A stretch of DNA of 64,000 bases. Origin: DATAFF01 sp044870245 (lineage in GTDB: Bacteria > Pseudomonadota > Alphaproteobacteria > Rhizobiales > Aestuariivirgaceae). Shown here one piece after another: positions 1 through 8,283 of the stretch. The stretch lies in contig JBIOYR010000094.1 in assembly GCA_044870245.1 (NCBI GenBank), positions 3,424 to 67,423 on the forward strand, in the 5' to 3' direction. Under the pieces are notes generated by a model, which saw nothing but the letters and a program-made list of their open reading frames with translations, was not told the DNA's origin and made no database searches. Both the position numbers and the translations under genes were made by a program. Positions within the stretch are counted from its first letter, which is position 1; each line of letters starts with the position of its first letter.

Positions 1-912
1 CATGTCGGAGGATTCCGGCCGGAAGGTCCAGAACAGGAGCGCCGTCACGATTGGCAGCCGGAGCAGGAACATCGGAAAGGCGTAGATGATCCAGGTCAGG
101 TAATCCATGAGGTAGCGCCGCGTCGCCGGGTCGACGGGCGAGAAGAAGATCTCCTGCCAGTAGCCGATCATGATGGCGTTGCGCGCCCCGCCCGACGGCG
201 TCGCGATCGAGGCGATCGAGCAGCCATAGGAGATCGAGAACAGGATCACTGCTGCAAGATTGTGCACCTTGCGCGGATCGCTGTGGGTGAGGCTGACCAG
301 CCGCACCCCGACCGGCAGCATCATCGCCGCCACCGTATGCTCGCCGATGAAGGCGGCGATGAAGCCGCAAACCGCGGTGATGCCGAAGCTGATCCAATAG
401 GCATTGGTGCCGGTCATCTGCACGATCGCCCACGCCACCCGCTTGTCGAGCTTCTGCTTGACGATGGCGACCGCCAGCATCAGCGAGCCCATGATGAACA
501 GCACCGAATCGGTCATCAGGCTCTGCGCCACCTTCGAGGGGTTGAGACCGAGCAGCACGATCTCGCCGACGATGATCAGCAGCGGCACCGTCGGCAGCGG
601 GATCGGCTCGGTGACGAACAGCACCGTCGCGACGAGCGACATGGCGAGCACGATCTGGCCCTCATGGCTGAGCCCCGCCGGCGGTGGCAGATTCATCACC
701 ACGAAGCCGAGCAGCATGGCGACGAAGAACCAGCGCTTCTCCCAGAAGAAGTAGATGTCGATCTGGCTGCGCCAGACGAGCCACCGCTGGTATCCGATGC
801 GCGACAGGCGCATGAGCCGCTGCACCGGTTCCCGGGCTTGCAGGCTGTCGCGGTAGAGCAGGAACGAGGCTTCGCTCACCGGCACGCCCCTTGCCGGCCC
901 GCCTGAGCCCAT
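1..912 (-). CDS. DASS/SLC13-family anion:sodium symporter (partial, 3' end outside window)
   Basis: The minus frame is open from 912 to the window edge (304 codons, no stop), so the C-terminal half is missing. After a hydrophilic start of about 60 residues containing YFFWEKRWFF, membrane helices follow with VTEPIPLPTVPLLIIVGE, typical of divalent anion (dicarboxylate/sulfate) symporters, then FIGEHTVAAMMLPVG and YGCSIASIATPSGGARNAIM, which match the conserved Asn/Thr-Pro substrate loop of the family. The start at 912 (ATG) has no good ribosome site; a GTG about 11 codons in, behind AAGGGG, is an alternative. It is divergent from the M20 peptidase gene, about 50 bp away. Family is confident; the anion cannot be told from sequence. 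Confidence 0.8.
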   Translation of the reverse strand, partial: MGSGGPARGVPVSEASFLLYRDSLQAREPVQRLMRLSRIGYQRWLVWRSQIDIYFFWEKRWFFVAMLLGFVVMNLPPPAGLSHEGQIVLAMSLVATVLFVTEPIPLPTVPLLIIVGEIVLLGLNPSKVAQSLMTDSVLFIMGSLMLAVAIVKQKLDKRVAWAIVQMTGTNAYWISFGITAVCGFIAAFIGEHTVAAMMLPVGVRLVSLTHSDPRKVHNLAAVILFSISYGCSIASIATPSGGARNAIMIGYWQEIFFSPVDPATRRYLMDYLTWIIYAFPMFLLRLPIVTALLFWTFRPESSDM

Positions 913-962
913 GTGACAGTGTCGACGGCGGCGGTCCTGCCAAAAGCTGCAAGAGGAGAATG

Positions 963-2357
963 ATGGCCACTCTCGACGACGTGCTCGCCAGAGCCGACCA
1001 CAATCTCGATCATAGTCTGGAACGCTTGTTCGAGCTGCTGCGCATCCCGAGCATCTCGACCGACCCGGCCCATGCGCCGGAGTGCCGCAGGGCGGCGCAG
1101 TGGCTGGTTGCCGAGCTGGCCGCGCTCGGCTTCGACAGCGGGCTGCGCGACACGACGGGGCACCCGATGGTCGTTGGCCACCGAGCCGGCCCGAAAGGGG
1201 CCCCGCATGTGCTGTTTTACGGCCATTACGATGTTCAGCCGCCTGATCCCCTGGAAAAATGGCAAACGCCACCCTTCGAACCGGTGCGACGCACGGATTC
1301 CGATGGTGTGGAAAGGATTTACGCCCGAGGAGCATCGGACGACAAGGGCCAACTGATGACCTTTGTCGAAGCCAGCCGCGCCTATGTCGACACCGCCGGT
1401 CGGCTGCCGGTTTCGGTCACCGTGCTCATCGAGGGCGAGGAGGAGAGTGGCTCGCCGAGTCTCGGCCCGTTTCTCGATGCCCATCGCGGCGAGCTCGCGG
1501 CCGACATCGCGCTGGTCTGCGACACCGGCATGGTCGACGAGGCGACCCCCGTCGTCACCACCCGCCTGCGCGGGCTTGTCCACGAGGAGGTGACCGTCAC
1601 CGGCCCGTCCATCGATCTCCATTCGGGCATGTATGGCGGACCGGCGATCAATTCGATCAAGGTCCTGGCCCGGATCATTGCCGATCTCACCGATGCAAAG
1701 GGCAGGGTGACGATCCCCGGCTTCTATGACGAGGTTCGCGATCTCAGCCCCGAGATCCGCCGCCAATGGGCGGCATTGAGCTTCGATGAGGGAAAGTTTC
1801 TGGCCAAGGTCGGGCTGAGGCGGTCGGTGGGCGAGGAGGGCTTCTCGGTCCTCGAGCAGATCTGGGCGCGTCCCACCGCCGAGATCAACGGCATCATCGG
1901 CGGCTACACCGGGATCGGCACCAAGACCGTCATCCCCTCGCAGGCCTCGGCCAAATTCTCCTTCCGGCTCGTCGCCGATCAAAATCCCGACCGCATCCGC
2001 GACAGCTTCCGCTCCTTTGTCCGGGCCCGGCTGCCCGAGGGGGCATCGGTGTCCTTCGGCGAGATCCACGGCGCGAGCCCCGCCGTCCACATCACTGAGG
2101 GCAACCGCTTCCTCGCTGCCGCCCGCCAGGCGCTCGAGACCGAGTGGCTCAAGGCCCCGGTCCTGCTCGGCTCGGGAGGGTCGATCCCGATCGTCGGCAA
2201 CTTCCAGAAAGTGCTCGGGATGGACAGCCTGATGATCGGCTTCGCGCTTGATGACGACGCCATTCATTCACCCAACGAGAAGTACGATCTCGCGAGCTTT
2301 CACAAGGGCATCAGGAGCTGGATCCGCGTGCTCGCGGCGCTGGCAAGCGAAAGGTGA
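963..2357 (+). CDS. M20 family metallopeptidase (dipeptidase/carboxypeptidase type)
   Basis: A 464-aa zinc peptidase of the CPG2/PepV-like M20 family, expected to remove terminal residues from small peptides or N-acyl amino acids in the cytoplasm. GHYDVQPPDPLEKW carries the first zinc His and the Asp next to it; ARGASDDKGQ has the bridging Asp; EGEEESGSPSL has the catalytic Glu pair; the dimerisation domain follows (RGLVHEEVTVTG, HSGMYGG), and the last His is near the end in DDAIHSPNEKYD. I chose ATG 963 because GAGGAG lies 4 nt upstream; an ATG directly before it is also possible. Its stop overlaps the start of the antiporter gene, so the two are translationally coupled. Confidence 0.88.
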   Translation: MATLDDVLARADHNLDHSLERLFELLRIPSISTDPAHAPECRRAAQWLVAELAALGFDSGLRDTTGHPMVVGHRAGPKGAPHVLFYGHYDVQPPDPLEKWQTPPFEPVRRTDSDGVERIYARGASDDKGQLMTFVEASRAYVDTAGRLPVSVTVLIEGEEESGSPSLGPFLDAHRGELAADIALVCDTGMVDEATPVVTTRLRGLVHEEVTVTGPSIDLHSGMYGGPAINSIKVLARIIADLTDAKGRVTIPGFYDEVRDLSPEIRRQWAALSFDEGKFLAKVGLRRSVGEEGFSVLEQIWARPTAEINGIIGGYTGIGTKTVIPSQASAKFSFRLVADQNPDRIRDSFRSFVRARLPEGASVSFGEIHGASPAVHITEGNRFLAAARQALETEWLKAPVLLGSGGSIPIVGNFQKVLGMDSLMIGFALDDDAIHSPNEKYDLASFHKGIRSWIRVLAALASER

Positions 2358-4144
2358 TGGAGCAGCACGAGAACCCGGTCTTCTACAAGGATCTCCTGCT
2401 GCTGCTCGGCACCGCAGGCGTGGTCATTCCGCTCTTTCATCGCCTGCGCATCAGCCCGGTCATCGGCTATCTGATCGCCGGCATCCTGATCGGCCCCTAT
2501 GGCATCGGTCGCCTCGCCGGCGATGCCCCCTGGCCGGCCGCCTTCTCGATCTCCGACACCTCCAGCATCGCCTTTGTCGGCGAGCTCGGTGTCGTCATGC
2601 TGCTTTTCATGATCGGCCTCGAGCTGTCGCCGGCGCGGCTCTACACCTTGCGCCGGCTGGTCTTCCTGGTGGGCTCGGCTCAGCTCGTCCTGTCGGCCGG
2701 CCTCCTCGGCCTCGCCGCCTGGCTCCTGGGCATGGCGCCGACCCATGCCGCGGTTCTCGGCTTGGCGCTCGCCCTCTCCTCGACCGCCATCGTGGTCGAG
2801 CTCCTGTCGGCCGAGAAGCGCCTCGGCACCCAGGTCGGGCGGGCCACCTTCTCGATCCTGCTGCTGCAGGACCTCGCCTTCGTCGCCATCCTGCTGTTCA
2901 TCGGCTCGCTCGGCAGGAGCGGCGGCGCCGAGAACGTCTTTGTCGGCATCATGCTGGCGCTGCTCCAGGCGGTGATCGCCGTGATCGCCATCATGGTGCT
3001 CGGCCGCTTTGCTCTGCGACCCTTCCTGCGCCTCGCCGCCGGGGCCGGCGGTGCCGACCTGTTCCTCGCCTCGATCATGTTCATCGTTGCCGCCACCGCC
3101 CTCCTGTCGAAGGCGGCCGGCCTCTCCATGGGCTTCGGCGCCTTTGTCGCCGGCCTCCTCATTGCCGAGACCGAGTTCCGCCGCGAGGCGGAGAGCCTGA
3201 TCGACCCCTTCAAGGGATTGCTCCTTGGCATCTTCTTCATTTCGGTGACCATGACCATCAACCCGGTCACCTTGATCCAGCAGCCGCTGCTGGTGATCTC
3301 GGCCGTGCTTGGGATGATCGCCGTCAAGGCGATGGTCGTCATGCTGGTCGGGCCGCTGTTCGGGCTGCGTTGGCCGACGGTCATCGAGACCGCGCTGCTC
3401 ACCGGTCCGGGCGGCGAGTTCGGTTTCGTCGCTCTCGGCGCTGCCGCTGCGGTCGGCGCCGTGCCGCGCGACATCGCCAGCCACGCCAGCCTGATCATCG
3501 CCGTCAGCATGTTTGCCTTGCCCTTCATCTCGGCTGGGGCAAGTCGGTTGAACAGGCGCATGGAGGCGGCAACCCCCTTGCCGTCGGAAGCGGTGGTCGA
3601 GCCGCCGGCCCACGACGGCGAACGGGTGCTGATCGTCGGTTTCGGCCGGGTCGGGCAGCTCGTCGCCGACATGCTCGAGGAGTATCGGGTGCCTTACATC
3701 GCCGTCGATTCGGATGCGAGCCTGGTGGCGCGCTGCCGCGCCGAAGGCAAGCCGGTCTATTACGGCAATGCCGAGCGTCCGGAGTTCCTGCGGCGCTGCG
3801 GCATCGCCGATGCCAAGGCGCTCGTCCTCACCATGGATGCCCCCGTCAAGGTCGACAGCCTGACCCAGATCGCGCGGGCCGAGCGCGATGATCTCGTCAT
3901 CGTGGCGCGCGCCCGCGACGAGCCGCATGCCCGCCAGCTCTACCGGCTCGGCGTCACCGATGCGGTGCCCGAGACGACCGAGGCGAGCCTCCAGCTTGGC
4001 GAGGCGGTGCTCGACGAGATCGGCATCCCGATCGGCATCATCATTGCCGGCATCCATCAGCGTCGCGAGGATTCGCGGCGCGCTCTCGGCCGCAAGGACC
4101 GCCGCCGCAAGGCAGCTGCCAAGGCAGTAGGCAGTAGTCAGTAG
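2357..4144 (+). CDS. CPA2-family monovalent cation:proton antiporter with TrkA-N domain (KefB/YbaL type)
   Basis: A 595-aa inner-membrane antiporter. Residues 1 to about 390 hold some 12 membrane helices with the Na/H-exchanger fold (ISPVIGYLIAGILIGP near the start, LALSSTAIVVELLS, TGPGGEFGFV). Residues about 415-535 form a cytosolic NAD-binding TrkA-N domain (VLIVGFGRVGQLVADML, GxGxxG) that gates K+ or Na+ efflux in relatives. The ATG shares one base with the stop of the M20 peptidase; a GTG just before it is an alternative. The last codons (AVGSSQ then TAG) lie inside a heptamer repeat array, so the C-terminal tail is partly repeat-derived. The ion specificity is unknown. Confidence 0.9.
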   Translation: MEQHENPVFYKDLLLLLGTAGVVIPLFHRLRISPVIGYLIAGILIGPYGIGRLAGDAPWPAAFSISDTSSIAFVGELGVVMLLFMIGLELSPARLYTLRRLVFLVGSAQLVLSAGLLGLAAWLLGMAPTHAAVLGLALALSSTAIVVELLSAEKRLGTQVGRATFSILLLQDLAFVAILLFIGSLGRSGGAENVFVGIMLALLQAVIAVIAIMVLGRFALRPFLRLAAGAGGADLFLASIMFIVAATALLSKAAGLSMGFGAFVAGLLIAETEFRREAESLIDPFKGLLLGIFFISVTMTINPVTLIQQPLLVISAVLGMIAVKAMVVMLVGPLFGLRWPTVIETALLTGPGGEFGFVALGAAAAVGAVPRDIASHASLIIAVSMFALPFISAGASRLNRRMEAATPLPSEAVVEPPAHDGERVLIVGFGRVGQLVADMLEEYRVPYIAVDSDASLVARCRAEGKPVYYGNAERPEFLRRCGIADAKALVLTMDAPVKVDSLTQIARAERDDLVIVARARDEPHARQLYRLGVTDAVPETTEASLQLGEAVLDEIGIPIGIIIAGIHQRREDSRRALGRKDRRRKAAAKAVGSSQ

Positions 4145-4182
4145 GGAAGGGAACTGCTCACTGCCGACTGCCTATTTGCCGA
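4123..4182. repeat. Heptamer repeat array, convergent 3' ends
   Basis: Direct GGCAGTA-type units run up to about 4145, then a spacer containing GGGAAGGGAACTG, then inverted TGCCGACTGCCTATTTGCC units, so the transcript could fold. The array contains the last codons and stops of both convergent genes: TAG of the antiporter, and TGA of the DUF1194 gene on the other strand, whose tail RQIGSRQ is read from the array. It is one of six such arrays in this window. Confidence 0.85.
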
Positions 4183-4874
4183 CGGCCTCGCATTGCCAGC
4201 TTCGGCGACAGCTCGCGCAAGAGCTTGGTGCGGAACGCCTTGGCAAAATCCTGGTAGGTCTCGGCGGTGATCACGAAGGCGTCCTCGCCGCCGGCGACGA
4301 AGGCGGTGAAATAATCCCCAAGCCCCGCATCGCCATCGAGGATCGGCAGGCCATTGACGGTGATGTGGCGCGCCAATGCGCCATCGCGTGCGACCGCCGG
4401 CGCGATGCCGGAATTGTTGCGGCCATCGCCCGACAGGTCGATCCGCCTCAGCCGTCCGGCAAAGACATTGCTGTCGATGAGCTTGACGCAGAACTGGATC
4501 GCATGGCCAAGCGCCGTCTGGTTGGCCCAGTTCGATCGATGAGCCTTATCGACCTCCGCGGCAAAGCTCAGGGCATCGCCCCTGTCGCGCAGGAGCCGCC
4601 ATGGCACCACCTGGCGATTGATATGGCCGCCCGACCAGTGGACCAGGGTCAGCGCCACCCCGGAATCATGCGAGGCGATGAGCTCGCCCACCTCCGGCAG
4701 CCGCAATGCCTCGGCAATGCCGATCATCTGCAGCGCATATTCCCGCTCATCGACGCTGCCGGAGACATCGACGGCGAGAACGAGCTCGAGGTCCACCGGG
4801 ATCTCCTGCGCCCGCACCGCCGGCGAGGCCACCGCGAGCCCAAGCGCCAGTGCCGCGGCTGCGACACCCCTCAT
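4158..4874 (-). CDS. DUF1194 (VWA-like) exported protein, copy 1
   Basis: A 238-aa protein with a signal peptide (cleavage expected after ASPAVRAQ, about residue 22) and a von Willebrand A-like domain of the DUF1194 family. LVLAVDVSGSVDEREYALQM is the MIDAS-like DxSxS metal site, and RIDLSGDGRNNSG carries the second conserved segment. Members are exported and of unknown function. Its ATG overlaps the end of a second DUF1194 gene upstream (ATGA), so the two form a tandem coupled pair. The C-terminus is read out of a heptamer repeat array. Function is not known beyond likely metal-dependent protein binding in the periplasm. Confidence 0.82.
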   Translation of the reverse strand: MRGVAAAALALGLAVASPAVRAQEIPVDLELVLAVDVSGSVDEREYALQMIGIAEALRLPEVGELIASHDSGVALTLVHWSGGHINRQVVPWRLLRDRGDALSFAAEVDKAHRSNWANQTALGHAIQFCVKLIDSNVFAGRLRRIDLSGDGRNNSGIAPAVARDGALARHITVNGLPILDGDAGLGDYFTAFVAGGEDAFVITAETYQDFAKAFRTKLLRELSPKLAMRGRRQIGSRQ

Positions 4875-5581
4875 CGCCCACCCATGGCGAGCCCGTTGCC
4901 GCGCCCCGCCGTCCGCGGCAGCAGCTCGCGATAGAGCTTGCGGGCGAAGGCTTGCGCGAAGTCGCGATAATTGCTCGCCGAGACGGTGAACGAGCCCGGC
5001 CCGCCGCTCACCTGGCCGGCATAATAGTCGGCAAGGGCAGCGTCATCGGTGAGGATGGCAAGGCCGTTGACGGTGATGCCGCGCCTGATCGCGAGCTGCC
5101 TGACCACGCCGGGCGGCGGGCCGGAATTGCTGCGACCGTCGCCGGAAATGTCGATCTTCCTCTCGCGGCCGTCGAACTCATTGCCCTCGATCAGCCGGAT
5201 GCCGCCGGCAATGGCATGGCCGATCGCCGTGTAGTAGCTGAGCGGGGCGCGCGGCGCCGCCGCGGTGTCGGCGGCGAACGCCTCGACATCGTCAGGCGTC
5301 GCCAGCAAGCGCCAGGGCACCGCCTGGTGGGTGGTCGCCGTTCCCGACCATTGCATCACCGTCAGCGCCACGCCGCCCGGCTGATCGACAATGAGCGCGC
5401 TGACCGCGGGGCTGCGCAGCGCCGCGGCGATTCCTTCCATCTGCAGGCTGTATTCCGGATCATTGACCGACAGCGAGCAGTCGATCGCAAGCACGAGCTC
5501 GAGCCCGACTTCGCGTGCTGCCGCCCCGTGCGCCAGGGTCACGAGCAGGCATGCGGCAACTGACAAGGCCCGACCGGCCAT
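4871..5581 (-). CDS. DUF1194 (VWA-like) exported protein, copy 2
   Basis: A 236-aa paralogue of the following gene, first in the pair. It has a signal peptide ending near AHGAAAREV, the MIDAS-like LVLAIDCSLSVNDPEYSLQM (DxSxS) and KIDISGDGRSNSG. It matches copy 1 over its whole length in layout (QAVPWRLL against QVVPWRLL; AFARKLYREL against AFRTKLLREL), which points to local duplication followed by clear divergence. The 4-bp overlap with copy 1 implies coordinated synthesis and possibly a heterodimer, which is inference. The function of DUF1194 is not established. Confidence 0.82.
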   Translation of the reverse strand: MAGRALSVAACLLVTLAHGAAAREVGLELVLAIDCSLSVNDPEYSLQMEGIAAALRSPAVSALIVDQPGGVALTVMQWSGTATTHQAVPWRLLATPDDVEAFAADTAAAPRAPLSYYTAIGHAIAGGIRLIEGNEFDGRERKIDISGDGRSNSGPPPGVVRQLAIRRGITVNGLAILTDDAALADYYAGQVSGGPGSFTVSASNYRDFAQAFARKLYRELLPRTAGRGNGLAMGGR

Positions 5582-5617
5582 GCGCGGTCCTCCCCGGGCG
5601 AGGATAGCATGCGCTGC

Positions 5618-6244
5618 TCAGCGCCGCCCGGCATATGTCACGGTTTCGGCCAGCTCCTCGAACGCTGCCTCATGCTCGCCGAACTGCTCCGGCGAGGCCC
5701 AGAACATCATCTGGAAATTGCCGACATCGGGAATGCCGCCATAGATGTTGCGGTACCGGAAGCTGACGCCGGCCTTGAGCACGACGGTGTAGTCGAGGAC
5801 CCCGAGCTCGTGGCCGTTGATGGTGCGGGTGCTGTCGCTCACATCCTTGACCTCGCGGATTTCCGGATTGTCCTTGACGGTGGCGAGCACCAGCTCCTTC
5901 ATCTGCGGCGTGGCAAGCGGCGACGCCTCCGTGACGATCCCGGCATAGGCGGTGGAGGTCGGGTCGGTGAACAGGCTCTCGAAGAAATAGCGCTCGCCCT
6001 GCGAGGTCCAGGTGCCGCTCTTGACGCAGAGCGACAGCGACAGCTTCCGGCTCTGCCACACCTGATTTTCCGGGCAGTCCTTCGGCGTCGGCGCCAGCTC
6101 GTCGACGAAGCGCCAGGTCCTGTCCTCGAAGATCGCGATCGCGCGTCCCCCGACCGTTGCCCGGCCGACCTCGCGCGCCGACGCCGCCGCACCGGCCAGC
6201 AGCAGGGCGACGATCAGGGTTGTGATGAACCGTGGCGAAACCAT
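5618..6244 (-). CDS. Exported protein of unknown function
   Basis: A 208-aa protein with a clear Sec signal peptide (FITTLIVALLLAGAAASA, cleavage about residue 22). The mature part has alternating hydrophobic beta-like stretches (ATVGGRAIAIFEDRTWRFVD; ELVLATVKDNPEIREV; LDYTVVLKAGVSFRYRNIYG) and two Cys (CPENQ; SLCVKSG) that could form a disulfide. I do not recognise the family. It begins within the last 31 bp of the DMT transporter gene upstream and lies ahead of the two DUF1194 genes in the same direction, so it could share a transcript. Good codon usage and the signal peptide argue that it is real. Confidence 0.7.
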   Translation of the reverse strand: MVSPRFITTLIVALLLAGAAASAREVGRATVGGRAIAIFEDRTWRFVDELAPTPKDCPENQVWQSRKLSLSLCVKSGTWTSQGERYFFESLFTDPTSTAYAGIVTEASPLATPQMKELVLATVKDNPEIREVKDVSDSTRTINGHELGVLDYTVVLKAGVSFRYRNIYGGIPDVGNFQMMFWASPEQFGEHEAAFEELAETVTYAGRR

Positions 6245-7170
6245 CGACGCTGCCTCTGCTTCAGGGTTGACTCCAGAATCGTGTAGAGGCCGCTGCCGGC
6301 AATCAGCACGATGCCGAGGAATGCGAGGGAATCAGGGATGAACCCGAATACCGCCCAGCCCAGGATCAGCGACCAGGCGATGATCGTATAGCGGAAAGGC
6401 GCGGTGGCGGCGATACCCGCGACCCGCACCGCCTGCACCGTCAAAAGTTGCCCGGCGATCAGGAACAGCGCCGCCAGCGCCAGCGTCATCGCGGTGCCGG
6501 CATCCATCGGTTCGAGCCCTTCGATGGCTGACCAGGCGGCACCGCCGAGGGTGACCAGCACCGCCGTCGTCAGCGTCACCACTGCCGAGGGGATCTGCGC
6601 GCCGATATTGCGCGTCACCAGATCGCGGAACGCGACGGCCACCATGGCACCGGCCGCCAGGATCACCGCCGGATTGAAGCTGTTGCTGCCCGGCTTGATG
6701 ATCGCCATCACGCCGATGAGCCCCACCGCGATCGCTGCGAGCCGCAGCCGTCCGACCCTCTCCCCGAGCAGCAGCATCGCCAACAGGGTGGCGGTGAGCG
6801 GCACCGCCTGCATCACCGCGGTGACATTGGGCAGCGGCATATGGAACAGCGCCGCGATGAACAGCCCCGTCGCCACCAGGTCGAGCAGCGCGCGGACGAC
6901 CACGTCGCGGTCGAAGGCAAAACGGATCCGGTGAAAATGGCCGCTGACCGTCACCAGCCCGAAGATCATCGCCGTCGCGAACAGCCCGCGCAGGAACACG
7001 AACTCGCCGATGCCGACCTTGGTCGACAGAAGCTTGGTCATCGTGTCGTTGAGGATGAAGCAGCACATCGACAGCGACATCAGCAGGCCGCCGCGCAGCT
7101 CGCCGGCCTCGCTGTCGCCTGCCCGTGCTGTCAATGGGGCAGGCGAGCTGTCAGGATGGCTGCTGACCAT
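6214..7170 (-). CDS. DMT-superfamily transporter, EamA domains
   Basis: An inner-membrane protein of about 318 aa with ten predicted helices in two EamA repeats. The first repeat begins near GGLLMSLSMCCFILNDT and includes PNVTAVMQAVPLTATLLAML, the conserved end-of-repeat signature; the second runs to ILGWAVFGFIPDSLAFLGIV. Family members export metabolites or amino acids by facilitated exchange; the substrate is not predictable. I prefer ATG 7170, although a TTG 21 bp further upstream extends the frame. Either start lies inside or at the end of the SDR gene upstream, so the two are probably co-transcribed. Confidence 0.85.
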   Translation of the reverse strand: MVSSHPDSSPAPLTARAGDSEAGELRGGLLMSLSMCCFILNDTMTKLLSTKVGIGEFVFLRGLFATAMIFGLVTVSGHFHRIRFAFDRDVVVRALLDLVATGLFIAALFHMPLPNVTAVMQAVPLTATLLAMLLLGERVGRLRLAAIAVGLIGVMAIIKPGSNSFNPAVILAAGAMVAVAFRDLVTRNIGAQIPSAVVTLTTAVLVTLGGAAWSAIEGLEPMDAGTAMTLALAALFLIAGQLLTVQAVRVAGIAATAPFRYTIIAWSLILGWAVFGFIPDSLAFLGIVLIAGSGLYTILESTLKQRQRRWFRHGSSQP

Positions 7171-7909
7171 CGGCGCTGGAATCGATGACAATGGATGCGA
7201 AGCTCAGGTGTCGAGGCCGGGTCAATATGAACAGCGCCGCATCGATGACGTCGCGATTGTTGGCGCGCGCCACCGGCCCGCGCTCCGCTTCCCACGCATC
7301 GGGCTCGAGCGGCGACAGATCATCGAGATTGGGCGGATAGATCGCGCTGACCCGCACCGGCCGGTCCCGCAGCTCCTGTCTCAGCCCGTCGACCAGCCCG
7401 GCCTGGCCGTGCTTGGCGGCAAGAAAGGCGATGGACGTTCCGGCGAGCGAGGCATTGGGCAGGCCCGCCGTCGACACGATCGTGAGGATGTCGCCGGCGC
7501 CCGAGGCCTCGAGAAGCGGCAGGAGCCCGCGGGTCAGCAGCAGCGTTCCGGTGAGGCCCGAGGTGATCGTCGTCACGATCGAATAGGCGTCATGGCTGTC
7601 CATCGGGCCTGCCAGCCATTGCGCGCCATTGTTGATCAGCACGTCGATCGGCTCGCCGGCATCGCGCATTCCCTTGGCCCACTGCGTCACCTCGCCGGGG
7701 TCGCTGAGGTCGAGATGCTCGGTCCGCGGCCGCGAACCGTAGCGGTCGCGGATGGCCTCCGCCGTTGCACCGAGAGCTTCCGGATTGCGACCCGTCATGA
7801 TCACGCGGGCGCCGAGTTCACTGAGCACCGAGGAAAAGGCTGCTCCGAGACCGCGCCCCGCCCCCGTCACCACCACGGTTTTCCCGGCCAGCCGCTGGAC
7901 CGACATCAT
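7151..7909 (-). CDS. SDR-family protein with Tyr-to-Phe change in the catalytic motif
   Basis: A 252-aa classical short-chain dehydrogenase/reductase fold. The cofactor motif is TGAGRGLG (TGxxxGxG), followed by NNGA of the core strand and IVSTAG holding the catalytic Ser. Where the family has YxxxK, this protein reads FLAAK: the codon at 7424-7426 (minus strand TTT) gives Phe162 instead of the proton-donating Tyr, while Lys166 is kept. It may therefore bind NAD(P) but be inactive as a normal dehydrogenase, or act as a regulator. Start ATG 7909 sits behind GATGAGG. It overlaps the DMT transporter gene downstream. Confidence 0.85.
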   Translation of the reverse strand: MMSVQRLAGKTVVVTGAGRGLGAAFSSVLSELGARVIMTGRNPEALGATAEAIRDRYGSRPRTEHLDLSDPGEVTQWAKGMRDAGEPIDVLINNGAQWLAGPMDSHDAYSIVTTITSGLTGTLLLTRGLLPLLEASGAGDILTIVSTAGLPNASLAGTSIAFLAAKHGQAGLVDGLRQELRDRPVRVSAIYPPNLDDLSPLEPDAWEAERGPVARANNRDVIDAALFILTRPRHLSFASIVIDSSADGQQPS

Positions 7910-7936
7910 GACCTCATCGCCGCAATGCGGGCGAGT

Positions 7937-8210
7937 CTAGAGCATGATGTGATTAGGTGGAACCACCTGCGCCGAGGCGATTTGGCCGCGTGGGCAGGAG
8001 AATGGCCGATGGGCGTATCGGGAATACGTCCGAGGCCTTCGACGAAACCCACGCGGCAAAAGGGCCCGGCCCTTCGGGTTGCGCCGCGGCGGCCGCCCGC
8101 GGCGTCGCCGCGCTTGCCCGATGTCCCGCATCGCGCTGCGCGCGTTTCCTGGCGGCTCGACTCGCCGCAACGCAACGCAGGCGGGTCAACTTAATCACAT
8201 CATGCTCTAG
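7937..8210. repeat. 274-bp fold-back element with 19-bp perfect terminal inverted repeats (MITE-like)
   Basis: The ends CTAGAGCATGATGTGATTA (7937-7955) and its exact complement (8192-8210) bound a gene-free, palindrome-rich segment. The similarity extends inward with mismatches (GGTGGAACC against AGTTGACCC). Inside are a GCCGCGTGGG / CCCACGCGGC pair (7985-7994 and 8048-8057) and a CGATG-TCCCG-CATCG hairpin. No ORF inside is credible and no target-site duplication is obvious. Terminal motifs resembling AGAGCATGAT occur, from memory, in interspersed repeats of Hyphomicrobiales. It fills most of the 374-bp gap between the SDR gene and rlpA; I see nothing else there except the hairpin at 8241. 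Confidence 0.75.
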
Positions 8211-8240
8211 CAGGCTCGCCGAGCTGACGGAAAGGCTGTG

Positions 8241-8273
8241 TGATCCGGGGGCTGTCGCCATGCCCCCGGATCA
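8241..8273 (-). terminator. Strong hairpin downstream of rlpA
   Basis: A perfect 12-bp stem (TGATCCGGGGGC / GCCCCCGGATCA) with a 9-nt loop starts 10 bp past the rlpA stop. The following bases in the rlpA direction contain only a short T run (CCTTTCC), so it is an imperfect intrinsic terminator or an mRNA 3'-end protecting hairpin. Confidence 0.55.
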
Positions 8274-8283
8274 GCGAATTCGA

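Noticed and set aside
4123..4182. CRISPR array
   Set aside because: Units are 7 bp without spacers of constant length, and no cas genes are present; the same holds for the other arrays.
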